Source: Lytechinus pictus
Lineage: Eukaryota > Echinodermata > Echinoidea > Temnopleuroida > Toxopneustidae
DNA: 64,000 bases
NCBI RefSeq assembly: GCF_037042905.1
Contig: NC_087247.1
Span: 40,461,920 to 40,525,919 of the forward strand
Reading direction: 5' to 3'
Within the stretch, counting starts at the first letter, position 1. Each line of letters starts with the position of its first letter. Made by a program: the position numbers and the translations under genes. The notes beneath the pieces are model-generated. The model saw only the letters and a list, made by a program, of their open reading frames with translations. It searched no databases and was not told the DNA's origin. Below, piece by piece: positions 1-45,721 of this stretch.

Positions 1-1395
1 AAAGGAGTACTATATGAAAGAGTCCTGAAACTTGAAATATTTATAAAAGAAATTTTAAAATGCAATCGTATGAAACAAAGCTTATTACACAAAGAGAATA
101 TCACAAAATGTTGAAAATCATATCACGTGACCAGAAACGAATTAAACCTAGTTCAGAATTGATAAGGCTTAAAACACAAAAAACACAAATTTTCTTGATA
201 CGGAATATAATGGCAAAATTTAGAGATACACCGGACAAAAAACGCACAAAAAATGATAAAGGTTTAAAAAATGAGAAGTTCAAACAAAACAAGTGACTCC
301 GATACTGTTACGACTTACGTATCTACAAACAAACAAACAAAAATAAATTCTACCCTGCCTGTCGACCTAAATTAGCACTTACCGTATGGTAAAATTTGGA
401 GTGAATTTGGAGTGTATACATAATTAGGTATACTGTTATAAAATCCTTTTTAAAATTCAGTCGTATGGGTTTCGGGATAATTCAAGGATTAAAGGTATAA
501 TGTAACATAGTAACATGAACTATACAAATGCAAAGGATTCTAAAAAGCATGGGGCTAGATTATTTATGTAGTTATTTCTGTAGTATGTAGACACTTTCCA
601 GATACAACATTCTGCAACTGAAGACTGTTTTTATTTTACTGGATCATGGTGCTATATCACGTTGATTTATAGTGACTGTAAATTACTCAAGCTAGTATAT
701 AATTGAAAATATAAATACAAAAGTGAAGAGTCAAAATTGGGGAAAGAAATATTAAAAAATATTTAAAGTTGCTTAAATCGAAATCCCATTAGCCGATGGG
801 CATGGCAAAATGGAGCAGGTTAGTAGATTCCTCATTCATTTTAAAATCTATTTTTGTGCAAATCCTCACAAAAGGCGTGGACCAGATCCTTTCAATTATA
901 GACGCTTGAAATTATTTCATAATCAGCTCAGTCTTTTGTATTCTTGGACAATTTAATCATTTATCACTGCCAGAAAAGAATACACCCGCGTATAGTCATT
1001 CATGAGTCAAAGTATGGGTTTAAAAATGTATTGATATGTATTACTGTATTATATTTTGTCTGAAACAACGAAAACATTAATCATGATTGATTTCATTAAT
1101 AAAAGAAGAAAATTGCTATACGTTTAAAATGATAAGTTAAGCCAAAAATTAGATTATTTTATATTATTTTGAATATATTTCCGTTTGTGTAGTTTGCTTT
1201 CTTGCAAGAAAAAAAAATCTCTTTTATAGACTTCTACATTGATTATACAAAGCTCTTGTATAGTGCTTCACAGTGCACAAAAGGGAAGGTACATCAAAAC
1301 AACTTTTTGAACCACTAGTTCTACAAATGCTAGGAGTAAAGTTTGTAATCAAAGCCTCTTCATATCATTATGCGGGCTAACAAAATCCCCTGTCA
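1..1395. other. upstream non-coding DNA, nothing recognised
   Basis: AT-rich sequence with only short chance ORFs on both strands and no recognisable protein, RNA or transposon end. It lies upstream of the SLC26 gene and may hold its regulatory DNA, but no promoter motif convincing enough to call was seen. Confidence 0.5.
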
Positions 1396-1583
1396 ACCCG
1401 AGTAAAGTAGGGTGGGGTTCAGTTTCAGTCAGCGCTTCTGTGCGGCCGTGTGCATCCACTATATTTATGCTGGTAATATTTTCGTCAAAACCATATGAAA
1501 TATCATCGGAGGTGTCACAATGCATCGGGGATCCACGACAGGTAGTACCGCGGTCTCTCCATCGAAGTCAGATACTAATACAG
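1396..1583 (+). other. candidate non-coding first exon of the SLC26 gene
   Basis: This stretch is more GC-rich than its surroundings and ends in a good donor, CAG|GTAGGAAG, with GT at 1584-1585. The first coding exon downstream has its own acceptor (polypyrimidine-like stretch then AAAG at 2306-2309) ahead of the start codon, so at least one upstream untranslated exon is expected. The 5' end and the assignment are inference; a second weaker donor lies about 40 bases upstream. Confidence 0.3.
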
Positions 1584-2350
1584 GTAGGAAGGAGCCAAGT
1601 CATAAGGTATTTCCACGAGTGCAAAAATCACTCGTGTTGCTGAATTGGTGAACAATTACCTTGACTAAAACACACGGTGAACTTTAAACCCTCTTCTGTT
1701 TCTTTCAGCTGGAAGGGATGATAATGGTTTCTTATCTTGGATTCAACTTTGGCAGATAAAATAGTTTTGATGAATCGTTAAATTAGGATAATCATTTGAC
1801 AGTAACGACTTTTCAGCAAATACAGATAGATTTTTAAATGTAATTTCAAATTAATAGTCCTAAACTTATCGGGCTAAGTGAGATTAATAACTTCTCAGTT
1901 ATTTAGCCATTGTAACTACTTGAATATTATTACATAGTTGACCAGCTTACGTCAATGGAGAAAGGAAATGTCATTTGTTGGCACCTAGACACAAGGTACG
2001 TTTATGATTTACCTCATCGAAATACAATATTTAGAATCTGGTTTGCTTATATTATTTGTTGCTATGGTGGGAAATGGAAGAAACTGCTTTTTCTTCAGAA
2101 TGCAAACGCTTATCGTTCATATGAGTCGGACATTCAAGGTATGAAATTGCTAGTAAACTATGAGAAAGAGAGAGAGAGAGAGGGGGAGGCCGAAAAAAGA
2201 AAGAAAGAGACAGATTCATATAGATAGACACACAATAAAAACAAGAAAAGGAAAAACACATGATCAAATTTATAGAAATGAATACTTTTACTAATCTATT
2301 TTTGCAAAGGCCAACGTCTCTATCCTCGCTCGAACAATCTCTACGTCGCG

Positions 2351-34212
<31,862 letters not shown>

Positions 34213-36782
34213 ATCTAGAACATTCAAATCATCGATCGGATGGGGATAATTCTTGGTGACCACTGAATCGATGGTCGGTTTCCTACGCATAGAGTATAGC
34301 ATCAGTTTTATTATTTACAGTTCAGAGTAGATGTACACTTTACTTCTTCGGAAGAATGTGGATTTCTTGGGCAAATTGAAGATGAAAGTCTGTGTGGTGT
34401 AGGCTTGATGGTCGGCAAAATAAAATACAGAAGAAATCAATTCAGTCATGGTTTACCAATATCAACTATGAATATGTTTAAGTGACTTTAATGCATGCAA
34501 AGTTGAAATTTGTTGGCGATAAAGATATCAAATTCTTTTACCAAATAAATTGTTTAATAATGATTCGACTAAATCAAAGAATGCATTATTTGATATAGGT
34601 TCGCTAACATAGACACGCATGTCTGGAGATCGGAATATTCTACGTTTGAATCTTAAAATCAAAATTAAATATCGAGGAATGTAAGTACTTGCCCGTTATG
34701 TATGAATTCATTCATGTGATTGTATATAAATTAAGCATTATTTTGGGAGTAGTTGGCTTTTAATACTTAAATGTGAATATACAGGAGTATAAAATACATT
34801 TACACATTTAGTACATTTTTTCCTGTAAAATGTCTTATTCTCAGAGAATGTACAATTATCGAAATTGATTAAATCGAAAGAGAGTATGTTTATTTTAAGT
34901 ATACCAACAATACACACCATCTGAACTCGAATTATTCACAATTTACTATTATTTTGATGCTTAATAATAATTATTAATGAACGACATTTTATCTCATAAA
35001 TTGCATTGTAGTGGCCTTTTGAACAGTCATACTATATTATTCCGTTTGATATCAGCTTATAATGATTTCATTATGTTTATTTCGATATAGAAATGTTTAG
35101 AGTTTGTATTACTTATATAAAAAAATATATAAATCTATATCTACAAAATACGTTTGAACAATTATTCTTCTTACGGGGTTTAAAATGTGTTGTGTGTTTG
35201 CAAAATTTATGAAATAATCTTACTAGATTTTCATCAATTTATGGTGCTCATGTGTTTACAAACTATATTAATCATTTGTTTTCTATTTTTGGTATAAAAA
35301 CTCTTCTGGAATAAAATTTAAAGATATGTTTATTCGACATGCTTTAATCCCCAATTTCGTGTCTGTTGTTGCTGAAATACATATGTTTCCATCATAATGT
35401 AAATTCGAATACTGTCTTCTGACCTTATAAAGGTATATTTTTCCCCAAAAAATCGACATTGAGCAATTTAAACAAAATTTTTGAGTGATTCCATAGTGAA
35501 CTTTCATAGAATTTCATAACAGGCTTCCATGTATTCATTTTGAAAATGTGAGATTTACTCCCCTTACTAAACATGATTAGAAAATAAAGCAAACAACTTG
35601 AAACCCCAAATGGATTGAATGCATATGAAATTGACGATGTACACCTCGGGGCGGTCCCAGAATATTTCGAAAGGGTGAAGACATTTTTAATTTGAACAAT
35701 GGGGATTTTAAAACAGTTACAGGCCCCTCCTTTAAATTCCTTTCTTTCTCTTTTCTCCCTCTTCACTTTTTTCCCGACGAATTGAAAAGTCGTATAGGGA
35801 GCGGTTGGCCGCCCCATTTCCCTTGACGTGATTTTACAATGTAAAGTATAGTTAATACTTCTGCTTCATGGCCGCGAATGATCTTTTATTGGACAATATA
35901 TCGTTTGTCAGTTAATTCCATAAATAAGATTCTAAGCAATGAATTCCAAATCAAACTGGTTTATTACAACAATTAGCAACATTTGTCTGGTGGTTAAATT
36001 AACAAACGTCATCAGTAGATTCGTCAATACAAAACATGTAAAAAAGAACCACTTTGTTATCATTTGAAACAATAAAAATATATTGCCTCGTCAGCACCAA
36101 TAATCGTTCCTTCTGGCAACTTAAATATTAAGATAATCATAATCACCTCAATCATTATTGCTACCTACGTTGGTTTAAGATTGTGGGGGGTGCTGAAGGT
36201 GCTGCAGGATTTTTTTTAATTTGGCTGGTATGCAATAATGGATATCATTTGGGCTTCTTTTACCAAATGAAAATAGTCAGAAAATGAAATGTTTTATGTA
36301 TCCTTATGAAATAGATTGATTGATTGATAAAAAATTAACGACACTATCAACACATGCGTGTCATATAAGTGTCGGACAGTTAATCTGGAAAGGTTACTAT
36401 AATACAGTACAAATTACCCTAATGCAACTTTACAAAGGAACAGGATTATAAATTAGTAATTATCAGTAATAAATTAATACGTTAACTACTTCCCGGGATA
36501 ACTTCCCTACTCTTTACGAAAAGAGGAGTAGGTTTTTTAACGTGCAAATGGTGTGACTCTCCTTTACACGGGACCGACGGCTTAGAGTCTCCTCCGAAAG
36601 ACTACCTTACGAAATAGAATAAAACTTCGTAAAATTTAACTTTACAAGAAAATTGATTAAAAATCATCCTTCATAAAAATAAACTATACAAGAAAACGCT
36701 TAAAAGTTGGGCTTATGAACTTCTTGAGAAGTCGATGATGTCACTAAATCTTGATTTAAGCTGGCTGCTGTCGACATTGTTA
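34213..36782. other. intergenic gap between convergent gene ends
   Basis: Holds the 3' untranslated region of the SLC26 gene on the left (AATAAA candidate at 34419-34424) and that of the solute-binding-protein gene on the right (AATAAA on the - strand at 35960-35965). A repeat with GCACGTTAAAAAACC-type sequence lies at 36493-36620. A 130-codon - strand frame at 35425-35817 looks like chance or repeat sequence. Nothing else recognised. Confidence 0.5.
36493..36620 (-). repeat. SINE-like or core-like dispersed repeat
   Basis: Read on the - strand it has GACTCTAAGCCGTCGGTCCC and GCACGTTAAAAAACCTACTC, sequence of the type seen in central parts of marine-invertebrate SINEs. Boundaries and family are uncertain. 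Confidence 0.3.
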
Positions 36783-39700
36783 TTAGTCAAGGCACACGAC
36801 ATCTCCACCAAATCCACGTTGAGATCCTTTGAAAGCAAAGATAATAAAATATTTTAAGTCTTTATGAAAATTAATTTTCTTTCAATATAGTAATTAACTA
36901 TAATTCGCCTAAGTTTTCTCGATGTTCTTGCATCACATTAACATTGACTTACACGGGAACCGTTGAGCCCGCGGATCTGGGGGAGATCAAATTATCCTTT
37001 TGCATAATCACATTCCATCTTAATGGTCTTCATCAAATCATTCTGATAAAACAACTTTGGACCTTTCCACGGTTTAGGGAACAAAACCTGAAGATGCAAA
37101 TCCAAGGTGTCTTGCATAACATTTCGAATATTGAAAGGGGTACACATCCATTGCCGAGGAAGTTCCCGTTCTCTTTCGTAGCACAAGCGATAATTGCAAG
37201 GTTTTTTTTAAACAAGTGCACACCTAGTTATCAATAATGCATATAGCATTTCCTTGTTTGAAAGCAGGGTAAAAGAGCATTGTAGATTAAATGCCTTGCT
37301 CACGGACACAGCTGCCGGGGATCGAACCCTTGACTTTCCATGTATATCCAGGCGCCTTAGACCACTCGGCTACGGCGCCTTACAAGTAATATTTGCAATC
37401 GATTGCATGTCAATTTTAGGTTTCCAAATCAATCATACATCTTGTGATTAATTATAAACTTGTAATTGATTGCTTGTCTTCTTCTTGCCAAAAGAAATTA
37501 AATTTTGTTATAGTTTCAATTGATTAGTGTAGTGGTTTCACGGTACACAATGTATTCTTTCGTGGGCATATGGGGGCATATGTTGTTGCGGAAATTAAAA
37601 GTACCACCCAAACTCGACTTTTTGACAAGTGTGTTCTTGTCGTCTTCAGGAGAATATGCCTACGAAAGAATATGACCTACACGGTGTACCGTGAAACCGC
37701 TACACTTTCGTCGTCGCCATGGAAACTTTCAGAAGTCGCAATCGATTGCAAATATTTTCTTGTAACACTCTATGAGACTGTGATATGTGTATTGCTTACC
37801 ATGTTCGCTATCTAACTTGGCGCAGATATCCTTATAGGCTCCACTCTGTTTAAGAGCGTCAAAGGCTGGGTTCCACCAGTCAGGCAGTGTACTCTGCATA
37901 GGAGTCATAATGGATCCACCTGCTCGTTGACAATTAGTTATGGTTGGTCCAACCTGTTGAAGCCCACTGTTAAATAGTGTATGGGCATTGGTGAATACAG
38001 CCACTACCTAGAGTAAAGATCAAAGTCCGGGATCCAAAGTATCACTTATTTAGGCTGACCTGTTCTTAATTTCCAAACAACTTTATAAAATTTACTGTAA
38101 ATTTGGAAAGCTATATGTGATCGATGTTTTTCGATCTCATGCACAACGAATGATATTCATGCAAAATTCTAGTAGCCAATAATGACAAAAATGGGTCTTT
38201 ACGTCCAAATAATGAATAGTAACGTGAGTTCCCTCCTGGTGACCTAATGTGAGTCAACATAACCCCCCCCCCCCCCCCATAATACGTTATAAGTTAGTCA
38301 CACGGATATCTCATTGGGTGTTGTGTTTAACAAGACATAGACATGGTACATAAGAGGTGACAGACATATTGTGTGTCGTAATACATTTATTATTAGTCGT
38401 GCGTGCCTCTGTTACACATGAGGGCGGTTATATATGTATATGTTACTTTTTTATTTGACTCATAATCGTGTACATGGTCACTAAAGGAACAAATTAGATA
38501 GTAATTTGACTGAGAAAAGTTTTATATGAATGATCTGGAATGAAATTTGCTCTCCTCAAAACTACTCGCTCGTAATTTTTTATGAAAATAGTAAAAAATG
38601 ATAAAGATGTAAATGATAAAGATGTATGCACAGTCTGTCTGGGTTATAAATCAAGTGTGTGAGAGTATTTCTTGTTTTGTAAAAGCCCTGATAATCATAC
38701 AGCCCTGTATCAAAACAAGAAACAGAAGCAAACAAAAATAATAAAATAGATAGGCAGAAAAATACTTAGAATATAAGCTCGAATGGTTCATATTTTTTAA
38801 TTATTTGATAAACAACCTTTTAAATCGTGAATATTTTGGAAGACACGCTCTTTGTTTACCTGTATTTTCCATGGATTTTTTGGCGAAATAACTAATACTA
38901 TTCTGGTGGAATGCTAAAATTATAGAAGTATAAAAAATCGCAATGAAAGATTCAATGAAGATATATCAAATTGTGACGGTGACCATCTTGTATGCAACGC
39001 AGAATTTGGTGAAACTAAACCAAAATTATTTTACAATTCCAGTAGGCCAAATTTTTCATCAGCATCGTATCCAGCGTGAAATGAAAACTATTCAGTAATA
39101 TGAAGCCCAATTTACAGTCTTAGATGTTGAGGTCACCCCAAGAACAAACACTAACAAAACACAAAAACAATCAAAGCAAGCAACAAAGAGAGAACTTGTT
39201 CGAAATCGAAAGTTAAAAAGAGAGAAAATTATGGCACATCAGATTTTGCTTTTATTTATGAAATTGCTATATGCACCACGCAGGTGATAATGCAAGTGAG
39301 AGAGCGCCAACTTTTCTCTCCTATCGCCCTCTTTAATAATTCCTTTCCATTTATATCCTTTAACGTTTCAGTGTATGCTGCTGCTTGATCTTTATATAGC
39401 CAATGCGTAAATGAATAAATAGAGAGTATATAGAGGTCAATACTCGCCTCATTATTATTAACTGCTTCTATCAATTGATTTCTGTCGCCATAGTGAACCA
39501 CCTGGGAGGGGTCAAGGGGCACACCCTACAGAACAACAAAGAAACAAATACAAATGTGATTTATATGTCTAGAGAAATCGCAAATATCGTGAAATTGCAA
39601 GACATAAACCATATCAATAGAGGAAACATTTTTAATCCTAATCATTGACGAGATTGATATCAATCAGTACACCGTTTATCACACACAGGACGCACCATTT

Positions 39701-42700
39701 ATCTGTGCAGAAAATTTCAAAATAATTGACAAATTAAATTGCCACGAGATCGTTCATTTACATAATATCATACATTTAATATTGACATTTTCGAGAGTAC
39801 TACACAATTTTCCAATCACAAGGATGTGGTGTAAGTTTAGAATATTAGGGTTAATAACTCATATAAATAATACGATAGTATTAACTTTCCACTATTCCCA
39901 TTTCGGCTATTATCATTATTTATGTTGAAAATTTCATACATATGCTTTTGAAAACCATATCCATTCTAATCAAGAATTTCTGAATACGGGCATTGTACCA
40001 ATGATTCACCAGCTTAATATGGTGCCATAGTGGTCATTAATAGATTTGAGTTTTTTTTTATATCTGCCATCTTGTAGTGCGCTCTCGTATGATGAACTGT
40101 CTTTGCCCGCAATGAACACCATATTCTTACAATTTATTTTTGTTCACACTAAAAGAAAAAAAATCACTGCATTTTAAGATTATTGGTCACTTATGCATGG
40201 GCTTTATGGCCAGGATGGCTGATCGTCACTTTTAATCTATGCAAGATGCGATATAACCCATGCACGGACTAGAACATAAAAAGTAATCCATCTAACTAAG
40301 AACTGAACGGAACTAGACTAAACTTATCGGGTCTTAATTTAACTAATCGGAAAGAAATAAAATAATCTAATCTTAACTGAACTGAAATGAACTAAACTAA
40401 ATGAATTGAAGTAAGGAAGTAAACTAAACTAAACTCAGTTAAACTCATCGAGTCTGTCAGTCTGAACTAAACCATACTAAACTATAACTAAACTAAACTG
40501 AAAAAAAAACTTAACAAATTGAAACTAAACTGGATAAGCTGAACAAGATAAACTAAACTGAATTTATGGAACCTAACTTAAGTAAACTGGACTAAAACAA
40601 ACTAAACTTGTCAAACTTATCTAAACGAAACGAAACCAAAAATAAAATAATCTAAACATTTAACTAAACTAAGATAAGCGAAGGGAGCTATACAAGCTAA
40701 ACTAAACAGAGCTAAAATGTAACTTAAGAATCTCTGCTAACATACCGAAATAGTATCCGAGTTTCTTCCAAGACAGTGTTCATCAGTTGACCAACCGTCT
40801 CCGAATCCAATCTTCTGGGTAGAACCAATAGATGTAGGATTAAAGCTGTTTGGGTTTCCTTCTTTAACGAAGAATTGTCCGTTGAATTTCTTACGAATGG
40901 GATTGGTGAACTTAAAAGTTAAAGCCCGTTCGTACGTATTAAACCATCCTGTAAATCATATGAAATACTGTCTGTGATACAAGTGGGATAGTGATGACAA
41001 CCTTTAGAGACACGGCAAATAAATAGTTCTATTATTCGACCAATAAAAGCACCAATTCAATAATAATAAGACCAACAACACCAACAAGTAATATGATTAT
41101 AATATAATACAGTATAATAATTTTAGTCATACATGTATTAATAATAAAGACACGATTATAACGACCATAATAACAATAATCAGGATAGTTTACTATGTAG
41201 TCCTATAGGCCTTTATCTACAATAGGGTTTCAGGCAGGATTTCATTTCATTCCTAAAGCACGTGATGTAGACTATTATCTTTCCCCCTAAATAATGTAGA
41301 GTATCAGAAGGCCAATACTACTTCCTGTCTTTGATTGATTTATGTAAGAATAAACATCGATCGAATATCCGTTTATCTAGGCACTTCCTTCTGTACTTTT
41401 GCTCCTATACAGGTCAGGGCATATATAGACGAGGATACGATTTCTTGGGTTAATTTGGTTTCGCTCTCAGTTGTCTTTTTAACATTTTATCTCAGCGACC
41501 TGATTTTCTAGATTTCAAACCAAATTTGAATTTTCAGTTGGTGATTTATCAGAATTACATTATACATGCTAACGACAAATAAAAATACAATCTCAAAACT
41601 CAATCATTTTATAGAGTCCATGAGTGATTACATGTTACGAATATTGGATTAAAATTGAAAATCCAACAAATCAAGTTTAATATATTAATAATTAGATTAA
41701 TCACTCTTGACAGAAGGTAAATTACTGATCACTGGTGTGAACTGTGTCAACAAAACTACTTTATATTCTAGATTATATCATTTCCAGCTTTTCTCATCAT
41801 CATCATTCGATCATCGTCATCACCATCATCATCATCATAATCATCATCATCATCCTCCTCATCATCATCATTATCACCACCATCATTTGTCATCACAGTC
41901 AATCATGGTTGTAATCAATTTGACATACCTGTGCATGCGTCATACCATCCGCCCATAAGACCGTTTCCACCCCGTGCTAACTGACCAGCTTGTGAATCCC
42001 AACAATTGCTGTAAACATCCCATATCAAACGGCAATTCTTGTTAGCTTGGGCGCAAACTACAAACACAACCACAAAACAAGAATTATGCATTATTATCAA
42101 CATCAATATTAAGACCGATACACGATATTAATTTTTCCGGCATACTAAAAAAATTGCATGAAATATTCTGTAAGACAAAATCACTTTCCGCTAGTTTATC
42201 AATTTCATCACAAATCAAGACAAATGTAAATCAGTTAAGACATAAGCATAAAAAGCAGGACTATGAAGATGATTTTTACCAAGCCGTCTCGTTATATATT
42301 GTTTTATTTAATTATCTATACATATTTAGGAAGGTATGACAAGATCTTCCTCAACGGAAATGCATGAAAGGAGAACCTAAAAATCCCAGTAAAATACAAA
42401 CATGCCCACCACTGCCGTAAATCCAAGTGGCGAACGTAATTGTTCGGGGGGGGGGGTCTATTGTTTCATCCCCCACTTGAATAGTTTGACGTTATGGATT
42501 TACGCCAATGATGCCGACTATACTTTTTACATATTTAAAACCGTTCAACTTACCTGCATTGACAATGTCGACATGAAACCCACGAAGCGTTCCACTAGTC
42601 TGATCACTATGGATAAAGGTTATAAAACATGGTAAAATTATCCCCAAAAAATAAATACAACGAACAATTATTTTTCATATGTGATTCCTATTAATTACAT

Positions 42701-43687
42701 TCGTGTATCGGAATGGGTAAGATTGTAACTATAAGCATTTTCAATTGTGCAAAAATGAATGCAGCTGTAAACAAAATGACAGAAATAAATGATAACAATA
42801 ATCATGATAATTGAATATATAGGAAGCTGGTGGTTCATTCGCAGGATAGAGCCATTGTATAGGCCTACAAAACCAGATTATGAATGAGTCCATTTAGTCG
42901 GAGATCCAAGGTCTCTGTTCCGGCTCTAAATATGCATCAGGGGCGGATCCAGCTTCAACGGTTTAATAGGGGGCCCGATAAAACAATGATCTACACATTT
43001 GTAAAATAGGCTGCTTGAAGAGCTAAAAGTTTGGGTGTTTTTTTCTTCTATTTTCAGTGGCTATATAGGGGAATCGCTAAAGAATTAATTTGAGGAACAT
43101 TTTGCCTTTATGTTTTGCCCCCAAAACATTTTATTGTAAGTTCTTGATATACTGGCCTATTAAAAACGTTTTAAGGTTTGGTTGTAAGAATCAATGAGTT
43201 GGATGACTATTTCACGTTTCAACGAATAATGTGAAATGTTTGACATAAATAGACTCGAAAACCAAAAATTCTAGCCATTTGTTTTTTCTCCATGGACTGT
43301 CATGTTATTGCGTCGCGAAAAGCGAGGGATTCTGCTTCGGCCCTCTCTTGATCCAGCCTATGTGTATAAGAACACTGAGTTAAGGGGAAACATAATCTAA
43401 ACCAGTGGCGTAACTACGGGGGGCATGGGGGGCACGTGCCCCCAATCGGCTCCCCCTCCCCCCCAAAAAAAAAAAAAAAAAACGGGGAAAAGGAGAAAGA
43501 AAGAGAATCGTAGTGGGGAAGAAGAAATTATTGTATTTTATATTATATTATGTTATATTGTATTATTTATATTATATCATATTACATAAGAATTTTTTTT
43601 CATCAATTTATGAAACATAATTGGCTTAGGGCGTATATAGAGGGCCTATGTGCTCATCATACCTGGTGCTCGCATTGTCTGAGTAAG

Positions 43688-43764
<77 letters not shown>

Positions 43765-44255
43765 ATCCTGTTGTACTAAAACATCCCGTTTTCAAGTCAA
43801 TATACAGTGTACACCAAATATATTTCCTCGCACTTCGAGTTTTTATTGTTTTATGCAGTGACATATGCTTTTTTTGTCATGACTATTTAATGATTGTCCC
43901 CTTTTAAAGTCTGAATATCAAACATTTCCTGTCCGTGCTTACGTTTGCATTAGTGGACTGGTGCTCTTCATACACTCTAAAAACACAAAGTAAAATTTTA
44001 CCCAATATTGGGTAGAAAGGGAGCATGCATGTTTGCTGGGTATTTTTACCCCATATTGGACTATTTCAACGCAACATTGCGTAAAATTTACTGTATTATT
44101 GTATTTTATATTATATTATGTTATATTGTATTATTTATATTATATCATATTACATAAGAATTTTTTTTCATCAATTTATGAAACATAATTGGCTTAGGGC
44201 GTATATAGAGGGCCTATGTGCTCATCATACCTGGTGCTCGCATTGTCTGAGTAAG

Positions 44256-44330
<75 letters not shown>

Positions 44331-45674
44331 ATCCTGTTGTACTAAAACATCCCGTTTTCAAGTCAATATACAGTGTACACCAAATATATTTCCTCGCACT
44401 TCGAGTTTTTATTGTTTTATGCAGTGACATATGCTTTTTTTGTCATGACTATTTAATGATTGTCCCCTTTTAAAGTCTGAATATCAAACATTTCCTGTCC
44501 GTGCTTACGTTTGCATTAGTGGACTGGTGCTCTTCATACACTCTAAAAACACAAAGTAAAATTTTACCCAATATTGGGTAGAAAGGGAGCATGCATGTTT
44601 GCTGGGTATTTTTACCCCATATTGGACTATTTCAACGCAACATTGCGTAAAATTTACAAAATATTGGATATCTTATTACTCAACCAACATGCATGTTCCC
44701 ATTTTACCCAATATTGGGTAAACCTTTTTTTTAGAGTGTATAAAAAAAAATTCAGCTCGCGCTTCGCGATCGCAACATTTGGTTAGTGAAATGTTCAGCT
44801 CACGCTGAAAAAGTGTTTCATGGGTTAGGTGTAATTCTAACAAAATCAGCTTGCATTAGATGACTATGGTGAGATATGTATGCTCTTCATGAATTCCTTA
44901 AAAAGTCCTGTCCCTGTTTGTGGTCAATATATACAAAAAAAATCAGCTCGCGCTTCGCAATCGCACTGTTTGATTTGTGAGAGGTTCGTTTCATGATTAC
45001 AAAAATTTGCTTATATGATATCCTTTTTTTTTAGGTCTGAATATCAAAAATGTTCAGCTCGCGCTTCTCGCTCACATTATTTGATAAGTGTGATACATAT
45101 CCGTTTAATGGCACAGTCCTTAAAATGTCTCTATTACGTCAGTATACCTGGCAATTGAGCGCGCTTCACGCGCCAACTAAGTGACTCAACATTTTTGCTT
45201 GTGCCTCCCAATGCCATGACCCACGATACGCCACTGATCTAAACAAGTGCCTCTCATAATCAACTAGAATCTCACTCACACTAATGTGAGGTTCGTGTAC
45301 AGACAAATGATCGAAACTCTGTACTATACATCGGATACAATGATATACGATAATAATAATGAAAAACACTTGATCAGTTTTGTTTTAAAACCACTCACAA
45401 GTACTCAACGTTTGATCCATCATGACCTATAGCAAACGTCCACACGTCATCAGCAAGCTTGCCTGCAAGGATAAATTAATATTTGAGATATTTCTCTTTA
45501 AAAAATCACAAATTTCTTAGAAGGCCTTATTGTGTATAATATTTTCAAAAAAGATAAACTAACTCTAATTTTATTATTACAAGAAATTAGTTGCAATCAA
45601 TTAAAGGAAACGAAGAGAGGAGTGATAGAGAAAAAGATAGCACGAGATATACAGACGGAAAAACAGGCAGACTC

Positions 45675-45721
<47 letters not shown>

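Larger units (their letters stand above)
43403..45236. mobile_element. non-autonomous hAT-type element, 1.83 kb, with internal duplication
   Basis: Begins CAGTGGCGTAACTACGG and ends GATACGCCACTG. Both sides carry the perfect 8-bp duplication ATCTAAAC (43395-43402 and 45237-45244). The interior shares the CAGCTCGCGCTTCGC units with the element at 22876-23846 but also contains a 568-base near-identical tandem duplication and a nested small MITE (44538-44740). No transposase. Confidence 0.88.

Noticed and set aside
1955..2227. 90-codon + strand frame ending in Glu/Arg-rich sequence
   Set aside because: The tail is a GA microsatellite and the rest has no domain; it lies just upstream of the SLC26 coding exon and is more likely intron.
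35425..35817. 130-codon - strand frame
   Set aside because: No recognisable domain, no splice context and composition like AT-rich non-coding DNA; lies in the 3' flank of the converging genes.
37281..37379. Possible tRNA-Leu gene
   Set aside because: A and B boxes are present but the acceptor stem does not pair and the anticodon arm is not sound; a SINE head fits better.
43550..44345. Frames with long Cys-Val or Tyr-Ile repeats
   Set aside because: Translations of TG and TA microsatellites inside a hAT-type element.
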